Below are positions 30,229 through 35,940 of a stretch of DNA of 36,989 nucleotides, one piece after another. The notes beneath the pieces are model-generated. The model was not told the DNA's origin. It did no database searches and saw only the letters and a list, made by a program, of their open reading frames with translations. This DNA is from a virus. Made by a program: the position numbers and the translations under genes. The stretch is from positions 1 through 36,989 of the IMG/VR virus record IMGVR_UViG_3300042010_000258; one strand, written 5' to 3'. Positions within the stretch are counted from its first letter, which is position 1; each line of letters opens with the position of its first letter.

Positions 30229-30431
30229 CGCCGAGCCTCCCGCAACCCCTGACAGTCAACGCAGGTTTGGCAACCCGCAATCGTCTGCTGCCGGCGTAAC
30301 GGGATAGCTTCGTCGCAATCCACGCAGAACTCCGCGCTGACGCGATTCGATGGCGCACGACGGCTGCGCTGAAGCGCAACGTCGAGCAAGTACTGCGCCT
30401 GATCATTGGCGCGATCGATTTCGTCAGCCAT
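30225..30431 (-). CDS. Small DksA/TraR-type zinc-finger protein
   Basis: A 68-residue protein with the four-cysteine finger CVDCDEAIPLRRQQT...CVDC near the C-terminus and an N-terminal helix (MADEIDRANDQAQYLLDVAL), the TraR/DksA pattern. The start at 30431 fits homologues; the longer frame to 30461 is inside the CII-like gene. Such proteins bind the secondary channel of RNA polymerase. It overlaps the CII-like gene by eight bases and the primase by four, so it is part of the early operon. Confidence 0.88.
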   Translation of the reverse strand: MADEIDRANDQAQYLLDVALQRSRRAPSNRVSAEFCVDCDEAIPLRRQQTIAGCQTCVDCQGLREARR

Positions 30432-30912
30432 GGACACGTTCCTCCATCGCCTGACGGGCACCGGCCATGATGCCGAGGACGTCGCGAATCACGTCCATGC
30501 CCTTCTTTTCCAGGTCCAGGACTTCGCTGAGTTCCCACACATTGTCGGCAGCACCATCGTGCATCGCGGCCACAAACTGCCCCGTCTCGCCGAGCAATTT
30601 ACCGACAGCGATCAGGGCTTCACGAGTGGCCGGTACCGGCACCGGGCGGTACCACACGGCACCCGCCGGGCGCATCAAAGCATCGAGCAACCGCGAATCA
30701 CCCGTCAGCCGGATCAACTCTTCCAGCTCATCGGGGTTCAACCAGCGTCGCTCTTCATCAAGCTTGAGTTTTTTCTGCAGGGTGTCGTTGTCCAACACCA
30801 TGTCAAAGGCAAGGGCGGTGATTCCGCCCTTGTAGTCACGACCAGCGCGATAAATCGCCTGGCGCAAAGGAAGGACCGGACCGGCGTCCGGCAAAAGGTC
30901 TGTTCGACTCAT
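30424..30912 (-). CDS. CII-like phage regulator (CP76/YmfL family)
   Basis: A DNA-binding regulator of the early/lysogeny decision. The 162-residue protein has the CP76-type N-terminal helix-turn-helix (LPLRQAIYRAGRDYKGGITALAFDMVLDNDTLQKKL, then WLNPDELEELIRLTGDSRLLDALM) followed by a long helical part. It is the first gene after cro in the minus-strand early operon, where lambda has cII. Its transcript carries the three-hairpin leader at 31024-31215. Confidence 0.85.
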   Translation of the reverse strand: MSRTDLLPDAGPVLPLRQAIYRAGRDYKGGITALAFDMVLDNDTLQKKLKLDEERRWLNPDELEELIRLTGDSRLLDALMRPAGAVWYRPVPVPATREALIAVGKLLGETGQFVAAMHDGAADNVWELSEVLDLEKKGMDVIRDVLGIMAGARQAMEERVHG

Positions 30913-31023
30913 AACCGTAAATCCCCTGTTTACGGTGTAGCCATAGGTGAAGGTAGTCCCTATCCTACGACCACGACCGATGTGCTGTGTTAATCGTGCT
31001 GTGCCGCACGGTTCATCGTTCCA

Positions 31024-31215
31024 GTCAGTCCGGGGAATTCTTGTGGTGAGAGGCCCCGTTCCGACGCTCCATGTAGCGGGTTGCGTATTCCATGTAACTC
31101 GTTGCAGCCGACCTGGTGTTTCTTTGGTGAGAGGTTCCAGGTCGGTTTGTGGCGGTATGTTATGTGCTGCGTATCGTCACGCTGGGCTGGGGGATCTTTG
31201 GTGAGAGGCCCCGGC
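31024..31215 (-). ncRNA. Three tandem RNA hairpins with a common loop, between cro and the CII-like gene
   Basis: In the 313-base gap 30913-31225, which contains no gene, three hairpins follow each other. Plus-strand loop motif TGGTGAGAGG: 31044-31053, CTTTGGTGAGAGG: 31122-31134 and 31196-31208 (sense strand CCTCTCACCAAAG). Stems differ: CGGGG/CCCCG (31031/31054), CCGACCTGG/CCAGGTCGG (31108/31137), GCTGGGG/CCCCGGC (31186/31209). The stems change but pairing is kept, so RNA structure is likely under selection. They lie in the early transcript directly after cro. Confidence 0.7.
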
Positions 31216-31225
31216 TCGGCACTCT

Positions 31226-31423
31226 TTAAGCTGCTGACTTCAATCCAGCATCTACTTTCACCTCTGTGTATAAGCGCTCAATGGCCTTACCAGTCACATA
31301 CCGAACATCAGCGCCTTTGGCAGCACGAAAAATTGTCGGCTGTGTTGTACCTACGCGATCTGCAATAACCCGTTGGGATAAACCCGACTGCAGTAACTCC
31401 GCGAGCATTTCTTGAATAGACAT
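31226..31423 (-). CDS. cro: Cro-like repressor
   Basis: A 65-residue helix-turn-helix protein from the ATG at 31423; residues about 12-37 (SGLSQRVIADRVGTTQPTIFRAAKG) form the DNA-binding motif. A longer frame upstream crosses the operators and is not expected to be translated. It is the first gene of the minus-strand early operon and diverges from the CI-type gene. Three operator-like repeats lie between them. It should switch off the CI promoter during lytic growth. Confidence 0.85.
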   Translation of the reverse strand: MSIQEMLAELLQSGLSQRVIADRVGTTQPTIFRAAKGADVRYVTGKAIERLYTEVKVDAGLKSAA

Positions 31424-31424
31424 A

Positions 31425-31486
31425 TTGATCACCAATGCGATCTCGAATTGATCGTCACAATACACAAACGAATTGATCGATTCAAT
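31425..31486. promoter_or_regulatory. Three operator-like sites between cro and CI
   Basis: ATTG-N5-CAAT (31425-31437), ATTG-N7-CAAT (31447-31461) and ATTG-N7-CAAT (31472-31486) are inverted half-sites. All start ATTGATC, and centres are 23 and 25 bases apart. CGAATTGATCG occurs twice (31444, 31469). Two sites cover the -10 and -35 of the cro promoter. Confidence 0.65.
31457..31485 (-). promoter_or_regulatory. Early promoter for cro and the replication operon (pR-like)
   Basis: Minus strand TTGAAT (31480-31485), 17-base spacer, TATTGT (31457-31462). It overlaps two operator-like sites and starts transcription about 25 bases before the cro ATG. Confidence 0.6.
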
Positions 31487-31523
31487 ACAATCGTCGATAC
31501 GTTTTTGAATCGGGGCAGAAAAA

Positions 31524-32201
31524 TTGATCGGCGATCGCATTGCTCAACGCATGCAAGAACTGGATTTATCTGAAGGTGAGCTAGGTCGCCGCTCTGGCGT
31601 ACCTCAACCAACTATTCATCGAATCGTGACGAATTCAGTTGCCAGCCCACGTCACGAAAACATCGAAAAAATTGCCAAAGCTTTGAAGGTCAGTAGCAAC
31701 TGGCTGTGGAACGGGGGGATTCACAAAGACCGAAGTATTGAGGTCAACCCTTCGTCGACGCCTGAAACCAATGTCGAACCTGGACCAGCAATTAAGGGAT
31801 ATGTACCTTTGATTTCTTGGGTGCAGGCAGGCGCCTGGTGCGAGATCGAAGACGTCCGAACTCTCGATGATGCAGAGATTTGGCTCCCGTGCGCGGCCTC
31901 CCACAGCACACAGAGTTATGCTCTCAGGGTGCGCGGGTTATCTATGTTCAACCAACATGAACGTCGCTCGTTTCGAGACGGTGACATCATTTTCGTTGAC
32001 CCTTTGAAAGACGCTGAAAATGGTTCGTTGGTGATCGCCAAACTGGTCGACAGCCAAGAAGCAACATTCAAACAATTGGTTATGGAAGGCAAACGCCGAT
32101 TCCTCAAGCCACTAAATCCTGCTTGGCCAGAGCCTATTATTGAGCTGGGAGACGATGCCATGATTTGTGGGGTTGTCTTTTCCAAACTCGAAATTTTCTG
32201 A
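31524..32201 (+). CDS. cI: CI-type prophage repressor with LexA-like self-cleavage domain
   Basis: Holds the prophage silent. The 225-residue protein has an N-terminal helix-turn-helix (SEGELGRRSGVPQPTIHRIV, 16-35) and a C-terminal S24 domain with the cleavage site Ala102-Gly103 in VQAGAW, catalytic Ser140 in VRGLSM and Lys183 in TFKQL. DNA damage should thus induce the phage through RecA. The start is a TTG at 31524 (MIGDRIAQRM), supported by GGGG eight bases upstream and by homologues beginning with IGDRI; the next ATG is at 31551. A clear terminator follows at 32221. Confidence 0.95.
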   Translation: MIGDRIAQRMQELDLSEGELGRRSGVPQPTIHRIVTNSVASPRHENIEKIAKALKVSSNWLWNGGIHKDRSIEVNPSSTPETNVEPGPAIKGYVPLISWVQAGAWCEIEDVRTLDDAEIWLPCAASHSTQSYALRVRGLSMFNQHERRSFRDGDIIFVDPLKDAENGSLVIAKLVDSQEATFKQLVMEGKRRFLKPLNPAWPEPIIELGDDAMICGVVFSKLEIF

Positions 32202-32220
32202 CGACACCAGCTTCAAACGG

Positions 32221-32242
32221 AGCCCGTATTTGCGGGCTTTTT
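32221..32242 (+). terminator. Terminator of the CI gene
   Basis: AGCCCG, loop TATTTG, CGGGCT, then TTTT. It lies 19 bases after the repressor stop and separates it from the forward early promoter. Confidence 0.9.
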
Positions 32243-32259
32243 CATGCCTGATCGCAAAA

Positions 32260-32279
32260 TCAATACATTTATGTATTGA
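32260..32279. promoter_or_regulatory. 20-bp palindromic operator at the forward early promoter
   Basis: TCAATACAT (32260-32268) and ATGTATTGA (32271-32279) form a perfect palindrome around TT. The right arm covers the -35 of the promoter. Part of it (TCAATACA) also occurs at 31482-31489 in the cro/CI operator region. Confidence 0.7.
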
Positions 32280-32304
32280 CCATATCAATTCACGTTTGTA
32301 TCGT
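32276..32304 (+). promoter_or_regulatory. Forward early promoter (pL-like)
   Basis: TTGACC (32276-32281), 17-base spacer, TATCGT (32299-32304). The predicted start is near 32311, exactly at the left arm of the next hairpin. Confidence 0.7.
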
Positions 32305-32310
32305 TTGCAT

Positions 32311-32335
32311 CGTACACCTTTCACCAATGAGTACG
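32311..32335 (+). ncRNA. Hairpin at the 5' end of the forward early transcript, same loop family
   Basis: CGTAC (32311-32315) pairs with GTACG (32331-32335); the loop holds CCTTTCACCAATGA, close to the sense consensus CCTCTCACCAAAGA of the hairpins after cro. It would be the first structure in the transcript. Confidence 0.55.
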
Positions 32336-32339
32336 AGCC

Positions 32340-32540
32340 ATGCAAACCACACAGCACAGCAACACCCGCTGCCCGGTCTACCTGCATCCCTCTGCATGCA
32401 GTAGCCGGGCAGCCGTTGAAGCCATCCAGCGCCAAACTGGCCTGCAGGTAATTACCACCCTCAAAGGCCGCACTGCGGCCGTCGAGCCCACTAGCGCCGC
32501 CACTGACAGCTCGCGGCCTGTCGGGGGCGACGCAGCATGA
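32340..32540 (+). CDS. Small early protein of unknown function (66 aa)
   Basis: A 66-residue protein starting five bases after the leader hairpin. The N-terminal half CPVYLHPSACSSRAAVEAIQRQTGLQVITTLKGRTAAVE has a compact alpha/beta pattern that I associate with small proteins common in early regions of Pseudomonas phages, without known function. Two Cys are present. Only a weak Shine-Dalgarno sequence is seen. Its stop overlaps the next start as ATGA. Confidence 0.65.
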   Translation: MQTTQHSNTRCPVYLHPSACSSRAAVEAIQRQTGLQVITTLKGRTAAVEPTSAATDSSRPVGGDAA

Positions 32541-32908
32541 ACAGCTATCTCATCCCCCTCGAAAAGCAAGAGCTACTGCATCACATGCTGCAGGTCGGCG
32601 GCGCTGCTGTGTGCCCTCTCCAGCGGCCAGAGCAAACTATCCACGCGAAATTTGAAGTCGAGCTCACCGACACTACCGCAACCATCAACGTTGACCTGGG
32701 TGGGCACACCGGTGAACTGACCCTCAAACGTACCGACCGGGCCAACCACCTGCACCTGCGGGAATTCATTCAGGACATTGCGAACGGCCGAATCGAGTCC
32801 GCTCAATCCGCGCCACCAGGTCAAATCGGCCGCTTGGCGCAAATCGATCAAGCGCTGGCCGACTCCGAAGCCCTGCTTGACCGCGTCCGCAAACTGATCG
32901 CCGCCTGA
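32537..32908 (+). CDS. Early protein of unknown function (123 aa)
   Basis: A 123-residue protein. Residues 40-75 are strand-rich (KFEVELTDTTATINVDLGGHTGELTLKRTD), followed by a helical C-terminus (GQIGRLAQIDQALADSEALLDRVRKLIA). No motif is recognised. It is translationally coupled to the gene before it and lies ten bases before the KilA-C-like gene. Its position in the forward early operon suggests a recombination, anti-host or regulatory accessory role, which is inference. Confidence 0.7.
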   Translation: MNSYLIPLEKQELLHHMLQVGGAAVCPLQRPEQTIHAKFEVELTDTTATINVDLGGHTGELTLKRTDRANHLHLREFIQDIANGRIESAQSAPPGQIGRLAQIDQALADSEALLDRVRKLIAA

Positions 32909-32918
32909 GGACAGCGCC

Positions 32919-33200
32919 ATGAACCGCACCCTGGACGAAACGGCCGCCGTGCTCGGCCTCAAACCCCGGAAGTTTCGCGAGCAATTGCGTGCACTCCGCT
33001 TGCTGACTCAAAGCGGCGACCTCGCAAGCCAGCACCGCGATCGTGGCTACCTGTTCTCCGACCCACGCAGCCGCTGGAACGACAACATCCAAGCCTACAG
33101 CCACTACGCCGTAGTGATGGTCACCGAGCGCGGCATCGACTGGCTCGCGAAACAGCTGGGCATCGGCATCAAGGCACACAACAAGGACGCTGCAGCATGA
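32919..33200 (+). CDS. KilA-C-like antirepressor-type domain protein
   Basis: A 93-residue protein made of a KilA-C-like domain only. The pattern TLDETAAVLGLKPRKFREQLRALRLL (a helix-turn-helix), then YAVVMVTERGIDWLAKQLGI, is the usual end of phage antirepressors. In longer relatives this domain sits behind a Bro-N, Rha or Ant module; here it stands alone. It could bind DNA or a repressor during early growth. It is coupled to the next gene by a four-base overlap. Confidence 0.8.
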   Translation: MNRTLDETAAVLGLKPRKFREQLRALRLLTQSGDLASQHRDRGYLFSDPRSRWNDNIQAYSHYAVVMVTERGIDWLAKQLGIGIKAHNKDAAA

Positions 33201-33580
33201 CTACCAACTACTTCAACGCATACACCCAAGCCCTAGGCGCCCTTCGGCTGATCCCGATCTACCTGGACAGCCTGGGCGTGGTCGGCCGGGCGACGTTGAT
33301 CGGCGCCGCGAGCGAAGCTATCGACCTGCTGGCAAGCGTCCCCTGCCGCACTGTGGAACTGGCCGAAGTATTCCGCTGCGTCAACAACGTGATCGAAGAC
33401 GGCCAGGTGGCCTACGTCACTCCAACCAACTCCCCTGAATACCCATTCGGTGCCGTGGTCGCAGACGCAAACGGCCAGATCTGCGCAGCAGCCATGGGCA
33501 AAAGCAAAGAAGGCCTCGCCGAACTGATACGCCTCAAGTTGCACACTCCCGCGGAGGGGTTCGGGGAGGTTGCCGCATGA
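33197..33580 (+). CDS. Early protein of unknown function (127 aa)
   Basis: A 127-residue protein with no recognised domain. The N-terminal helix region (NAYTQALGALRLIPIYLDSLGVV) and a C-terminal strand/helix pair (FGAVVADANGQICAAAMGKSKEGLAELIRLKL) suggest a small alpha/beta fold. Start and stop each overlap their neighbours by four bases, placing it firmly in the operon between the KilA-C-like and PrtN-family genes. Confidence 0.7.
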   Translation: MTTNYFNAYTQALGALRLIPIYLDSLGVVGRATLIGAASEAIDLLASVPCRTVELAEVFRCVNNVIEDGQVAYVTPTNSPEYPFGAVVADANGQICAAAMGKSKEGLAELIRLKLHTPAEGFGEVAA

Positions 33581-33819
33581 GCAACACCCTCGACCAGTTG
33601 CGCAAACAGTTCGCCACACCTTGCCCGTCACTGACAGCAGTACGTGAACATTACTTCACCCACATCCGCACCGATCGCTACCTGCTGAGCGAGATCAAGG
33701 CAGGCCGCATCGACTTGATCGTGACACGCCTGCACAACTCGGCGCGGGCAAAACCGGTGGTGTACCTGCACAACCTGGCTGCCTACCTCGACGCCCAAGC
33801 GCCGAAGCAAGCGGCCTGA
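33577..33819 (+). CDS. Pyocin activator PrtN family protein
   Basis: An 80-residue protein of the PrtN (PyocinActivator) family: SLTAVREHYFTHIRTDRYLLSEIKAGRIDLIVTRLHNSARAKPVVYLHNLAAYLDAQ shows in order the conserved YF...YLL..I..G.I, the R..S..A and the C-terminal LA.YLDA segments. PrtN activates pyocin genes in P. aeruginosa after RecA-dependent loss of its repressor. Here it is part of a phage early operon and could either activate phage genes or act on host tailocin promoters. It is followed by a hairpin without T-run. Confidence 0.85.
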   Translation: MSNTLDQLRKQFATPCPSLTAVREHYFTHIRTDRYLLSEIKAGRIDLIVTRLHNSARAKPVVYLHNLAAYLDAQAPKQAA

Positions 33820-33829
33820 TTAAACGGTG

Positions 33830-33848
33830 GCCCCTGCCGTTCAGGGGC
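33830..33848 (+). other. GC-rich hairpin behind the PrtN-family gene
   Basis: GCCCCTG (33830-33836) pairs with CAGGGGC (33842-33848) around CCGTT. No T-run follows on either strand, so it is not a normal terminator. It may stabilise or process the early transcript. Confidence 0.5.
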
Positions 33849-33878
33849 AAACAACACAAATCCAATGAGGCACAGCAC

Positions 33879-34220
33879 ATGAAAGCCACAGACACGAACG
33901 ACTTTTTCAACTCGCTGAATGCTGGTGTTTTCGCCCAGCAGATCGGCCAAGCCCTCTCGAACGTCGCCGCTGGTGTGATCGACTTTGGCAAGGCCGGCGA
34001 AGTGACGATCAAGTTGAAGATGAAACAGATCGGCCAGAGCAATCAGGTCGCAATCAGCCACACCCTTGATTTCGCCCAGCCCACTAAGCGCGGCAAGTTG
34101 CGTGAAGACTCAACCCTGGACACCCCGCTGTACCTCACCCCGCAAGGGTTGACGCTGTTCCAGAACGACCCGACTTCTCAGCTCTTCAAGAGCGAAGACA
34201 CGCCAGTAGTCCCTCGCTAA
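33879..34220 (+). CDS. Early protein of unknown function (113 aa)
   Basis: A 113-residue protein that often accompanies DUF2303/YfdQ genes in phages. The middle (GVIDFGKAGEVTIKLKMKQIGQSNQVAISHTLDFAQP) is strand-rich, and the end LYLTPQGLTLFQNDPTSQLF has a regular pattern. No function is known. Its leader GAGGCACAGCACATGA (33867-33882) is identical over 16 bases to that of the gene at 35165. The next gene, DUF2303, follows after 55 bases. Confidence 0.75.
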   Translation: MKATDTNDFFNSLNAGVFAQQIGQALSNVAAGVIDFGKAGEVTIKLKMKQIGQSNQVAISHTLDFAQPTKRGKLREDSTLDTPLYLTPQGLTLFQNDPTSQLFKSEDTPVVPR

Positions 34221-34252
34221 ACATCATCAATCATCCAGACGCAGCACCAAAT

Positions 34253-34265
34253 CCTCTCACCAAAA
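34253..34265 (+). other. Loop-motif copy CCTCTCACCAAAA before the DUF2303 gene
   Basis: This matches the sense consensus CCTCTCACCAAAG of the hairpin family, but flanking bases form no good stem. It overlaps the start of the Shine-Dalgarno sequence AAAGGAAG of the gene at 34276. It may be a degenerate copy. Confidence 0.45.
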
Positions 34266-34275
34266 GGAAGCATCA

Positions 34276-35085
34276 ATGCCACTCGCTAAAGACACTCTCG
34301 AACTGATCGTTGCCCAAGCACACGCAGCCAGCACCCTTCCGTCAACGCTCATTCCTGTAACAGCGCTGCCTGACAACGTGCAGATACATAACCTCGAAAA
34401 ATATCAGGCTCTGCGCTCCCGATTCCGCGGTGCACTGCATACCAGCAGTCTGCGCGACTTTGCTGAGTACACGATCTCGCGCACCGGCCCCGCCGCCAAA
34501 GGTTTCGTCGACCAGGACGATATGAGCTGCAAGGTCTTCTTCAACCTTGGCGACGAAACCGTACCAGGCCATGCGGATGACGTGGCAACACTGAAGCTGA
34601 AGCCGACCGCCGCCTTCAAAGCACTCCAGCAAATCGCCGGCAAGAAACTCAGCCAACGTGACCTTGCCGAGTGGATTGAAGACTGGCACCTCAGCCTGGT
34701 GGCAAGTAAGGAAGGCGGGGGCACCATGACCATCAGCGCAGCCATCGCCAGTGTTCGCAACATCACCATCGAAGCCCGCAGCTCGGCCACAAGCAGTGAA
34801 CACAACTTCGGCGCCTCCCGCAGCGCGATGGATAGCATCGAAGCTGCCAGCGCCGAGAGCCGTATCGAGGCGCTGTTCTTCGAACTGATCCCGTATGAAG
34901 GCCTGAGCACCCGCGTGTTCACCCTCAAGCTCAGCATCTTGACCGGTGACGACAAACCGACCCTCAAGCTGCGCTGGGCCGGCGAAGAGCAGCAGGTAGA
35001 AGAAATCGCCCAGGAATTCAAAACGACACTCGCCAGAGAAGTCGGCGGCTCCGCGACCCTGACCCTGGGCACCTTCACCGCGTAA
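34276..35085 (+). CDS. YfdQ family protein (DUF2303)
   Basis: A 269-residue protein of the DUF2303/YfdQ family, widespread in phage early regions and of unknown role. Typical segments are LPDNVQIHNLEKYQALRSRFRG, SLRDFAEYTISR, SCKVFFNLGDETVPGHADDVATL, SQRDLAEWIEDW and the C-terminal strand-rich YEGLSTRVFTLKLSILTGDDKPTLKLR. Length matches the family. It follows the 113-residue gene that usually accompanies it. The downstream gap holds a hairpin of the common-loop family. Confidence 0.92.
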   Translation: MPLAKDTLELIVAQAHAASTLPSTLIPVTALPDNVQIHNLEKYQALRSRFRGALHTSSLRDFAEYTISRTGPAAKGFVDQDDMSCKVFFNLGDETVPGHADDVATLKLKPTAAFKALQQIAGKKLSQRDLAEWIEDWHLSLVASKEGGGTMTISAAIASVRNITIEARSSATSSEHNFGASRSAMDSIEAASAESRIEALFFELIPYEGLSTRVFTLKLSILTGDDKPTLKLRWAGEEQQVEEIAQEFKTTLAREVGGSATLTLGTFTA

Positions 35086-35112
35086 CCATCCAATCCCCGT
35101 AGCAATATCCTG

Positions 35113-35142
35113 CCGCCGGCCTCTCACCAAGCATCCCGGCGG
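35113..35142 (+). ncRNA. RNA hairpin of the common-loop family between DUF2303 and the membrane protein gene
   Basis: CCGCCGG (35113-35119) pairs perfectly with CCGGCGG (35136-35142); the loop is CCTCTCACCAAGCATC. Loop sequence and orientation relative to transcription are as in the hairpins behind cro, but the stem is different. Confidence 0.65.
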
Positions 35143-35164
35143 CGGACCTAACGAGGCACAGCAC

Positions 35165-35584
35165 ATGACCACACCTCAAATTTGCGCACTGATCGTTCTG
35201 ATCGTACTTGTTGGCCTGACTTATTGGGCAGGCTATCGCGGCGGCTTGATCGACGGCCGCATTGAAGGTATCGACGAAGGCAAGGACATTCAGCAATCAG
35301 ATAACTCTGGGATGATCCAGGACCTGAAGCTGTCGCTTAATCAGGCACAGGCCCACTACGAGCAACTTTACTCCCACTATGAGCGGGCGTTGGCTGCGTC
35401 AAAACTAGGGGAGCCGGCTCGCCAAACCCTATTGGAAATCGCAGAAAAACTGCGCATTGCAGCCGAAACATTCAGCGCCTTCCGCACCGGCAAGAAACTC
35501 GAGCGCGACTCACTCACCCTCCGCGATAAGGCCCTGGCTATGGCAGTCCTTTTAGAACCGCAAGTGCTGGAGGATGCAGCATGA
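35165..35584 (+). CDS. Membrane-anchored coiled-coil protein of unknown function (139 aa)
   Basis: A 139-residue protein with one N-terminal membrane helix (about 5-25, ICALIVLIVLVGLTYWAGY) and a long helical rest, likely partly coiled coil (SGMIQDLKLSLNQAQAHYEQLYSHYERAL). The topology suggests a cytoplasmic C-terminal part anchored in the inner membrane. No enzymatic motif. It is the last gene before excisionase and overlaps it by four bases. A role in exclusion or replication anchoring is possible but unsupported. Confidence 0.75.
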   Translation: MTTPQICALIVLIVLVGLTYWAGYRGGLIDGRIEGIDEGKDIQQSDNSGMIQDLKLSLNQAQAHYEQLYSHYERALAASKLGEPARQTLLEIAEKLRIAAETFSAFRTGKKLERDSLTLRDKALAMAVLLEPQVLEDAA

Positions 35585-35940
35585 ATACGCACGTCGACAA
35601 CTCTACGGAGGCACCGCTTCAAACCTATCAGGTCGACAAAATCCCCGAGGAAAAAATGGCCGAGCTGGTCGGTGCTACGCGTAGAGCTCTGCAAGGGAAA
35701 CGGGCCAGGGGAGTTATCCCCAAGGGCGTCTGGAACATCATTGATAACCGCGTCTATTACAGCATCAGGAGATACGAGGCATGGCTCGAAAGCCAATGGG
35801 ATTGCCCACCGGAGTTGAATTTGCTGGACAGTCCGTCCGCATTCGCTTCACCTGGAATGGGCAACGCCGTTGCGAGACCCTCCCCTATCCCCAGACACCG
35901 AAAGGCATTAAAGCGGCAGCCGATCTACGCGCTAACGTAA
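35581..35940 (+). CDS. xis: Excisionase-like protein overlapping the integrase
   Basis: Directs integrase toward excision. The 119-residue protein has a MerR-type winged-helix pattern: IPEEKMAELVGATRRALQGKRARGVIPKGVWNIIDNRVYYSIRRYEAWLESQW. The conserved part ends near residue 73, but the frame stays open for about 45 more residues inside the integrase gene, 160 bases in another frame. Similar C-terminal tails, ending in a PIYALT-like sequence, are what I associate with Pseudomonas phage excisionases, so the overlap is probably real coding on both frames. Confidence 0.8.
   Translation: MNTHVDNSTEAPLQTYQVDKIPEEKMAELVGATRRALQGKRARGVIPKGVWNIIDNRVYYSIRRYEAWLESQWDCPPELNLLDSPSAFASPGMGNAVARPSPIPRHRKALKRQPIYALT

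Noticed and set aside
30947-31204. 85-residue plus-strand frame in the gap between the CII-like gene and cro
   Set aside because: It runs through the three hairpins, lacks a convincing start and is antisense to the early transcript.
31024-31215. Tandem repeats behind cro considered as a CRISPR array
   Set aside because: Only the loop is shared. Unit length varies (about 75-78 bases), flanking stems differ and no cas genes are present.
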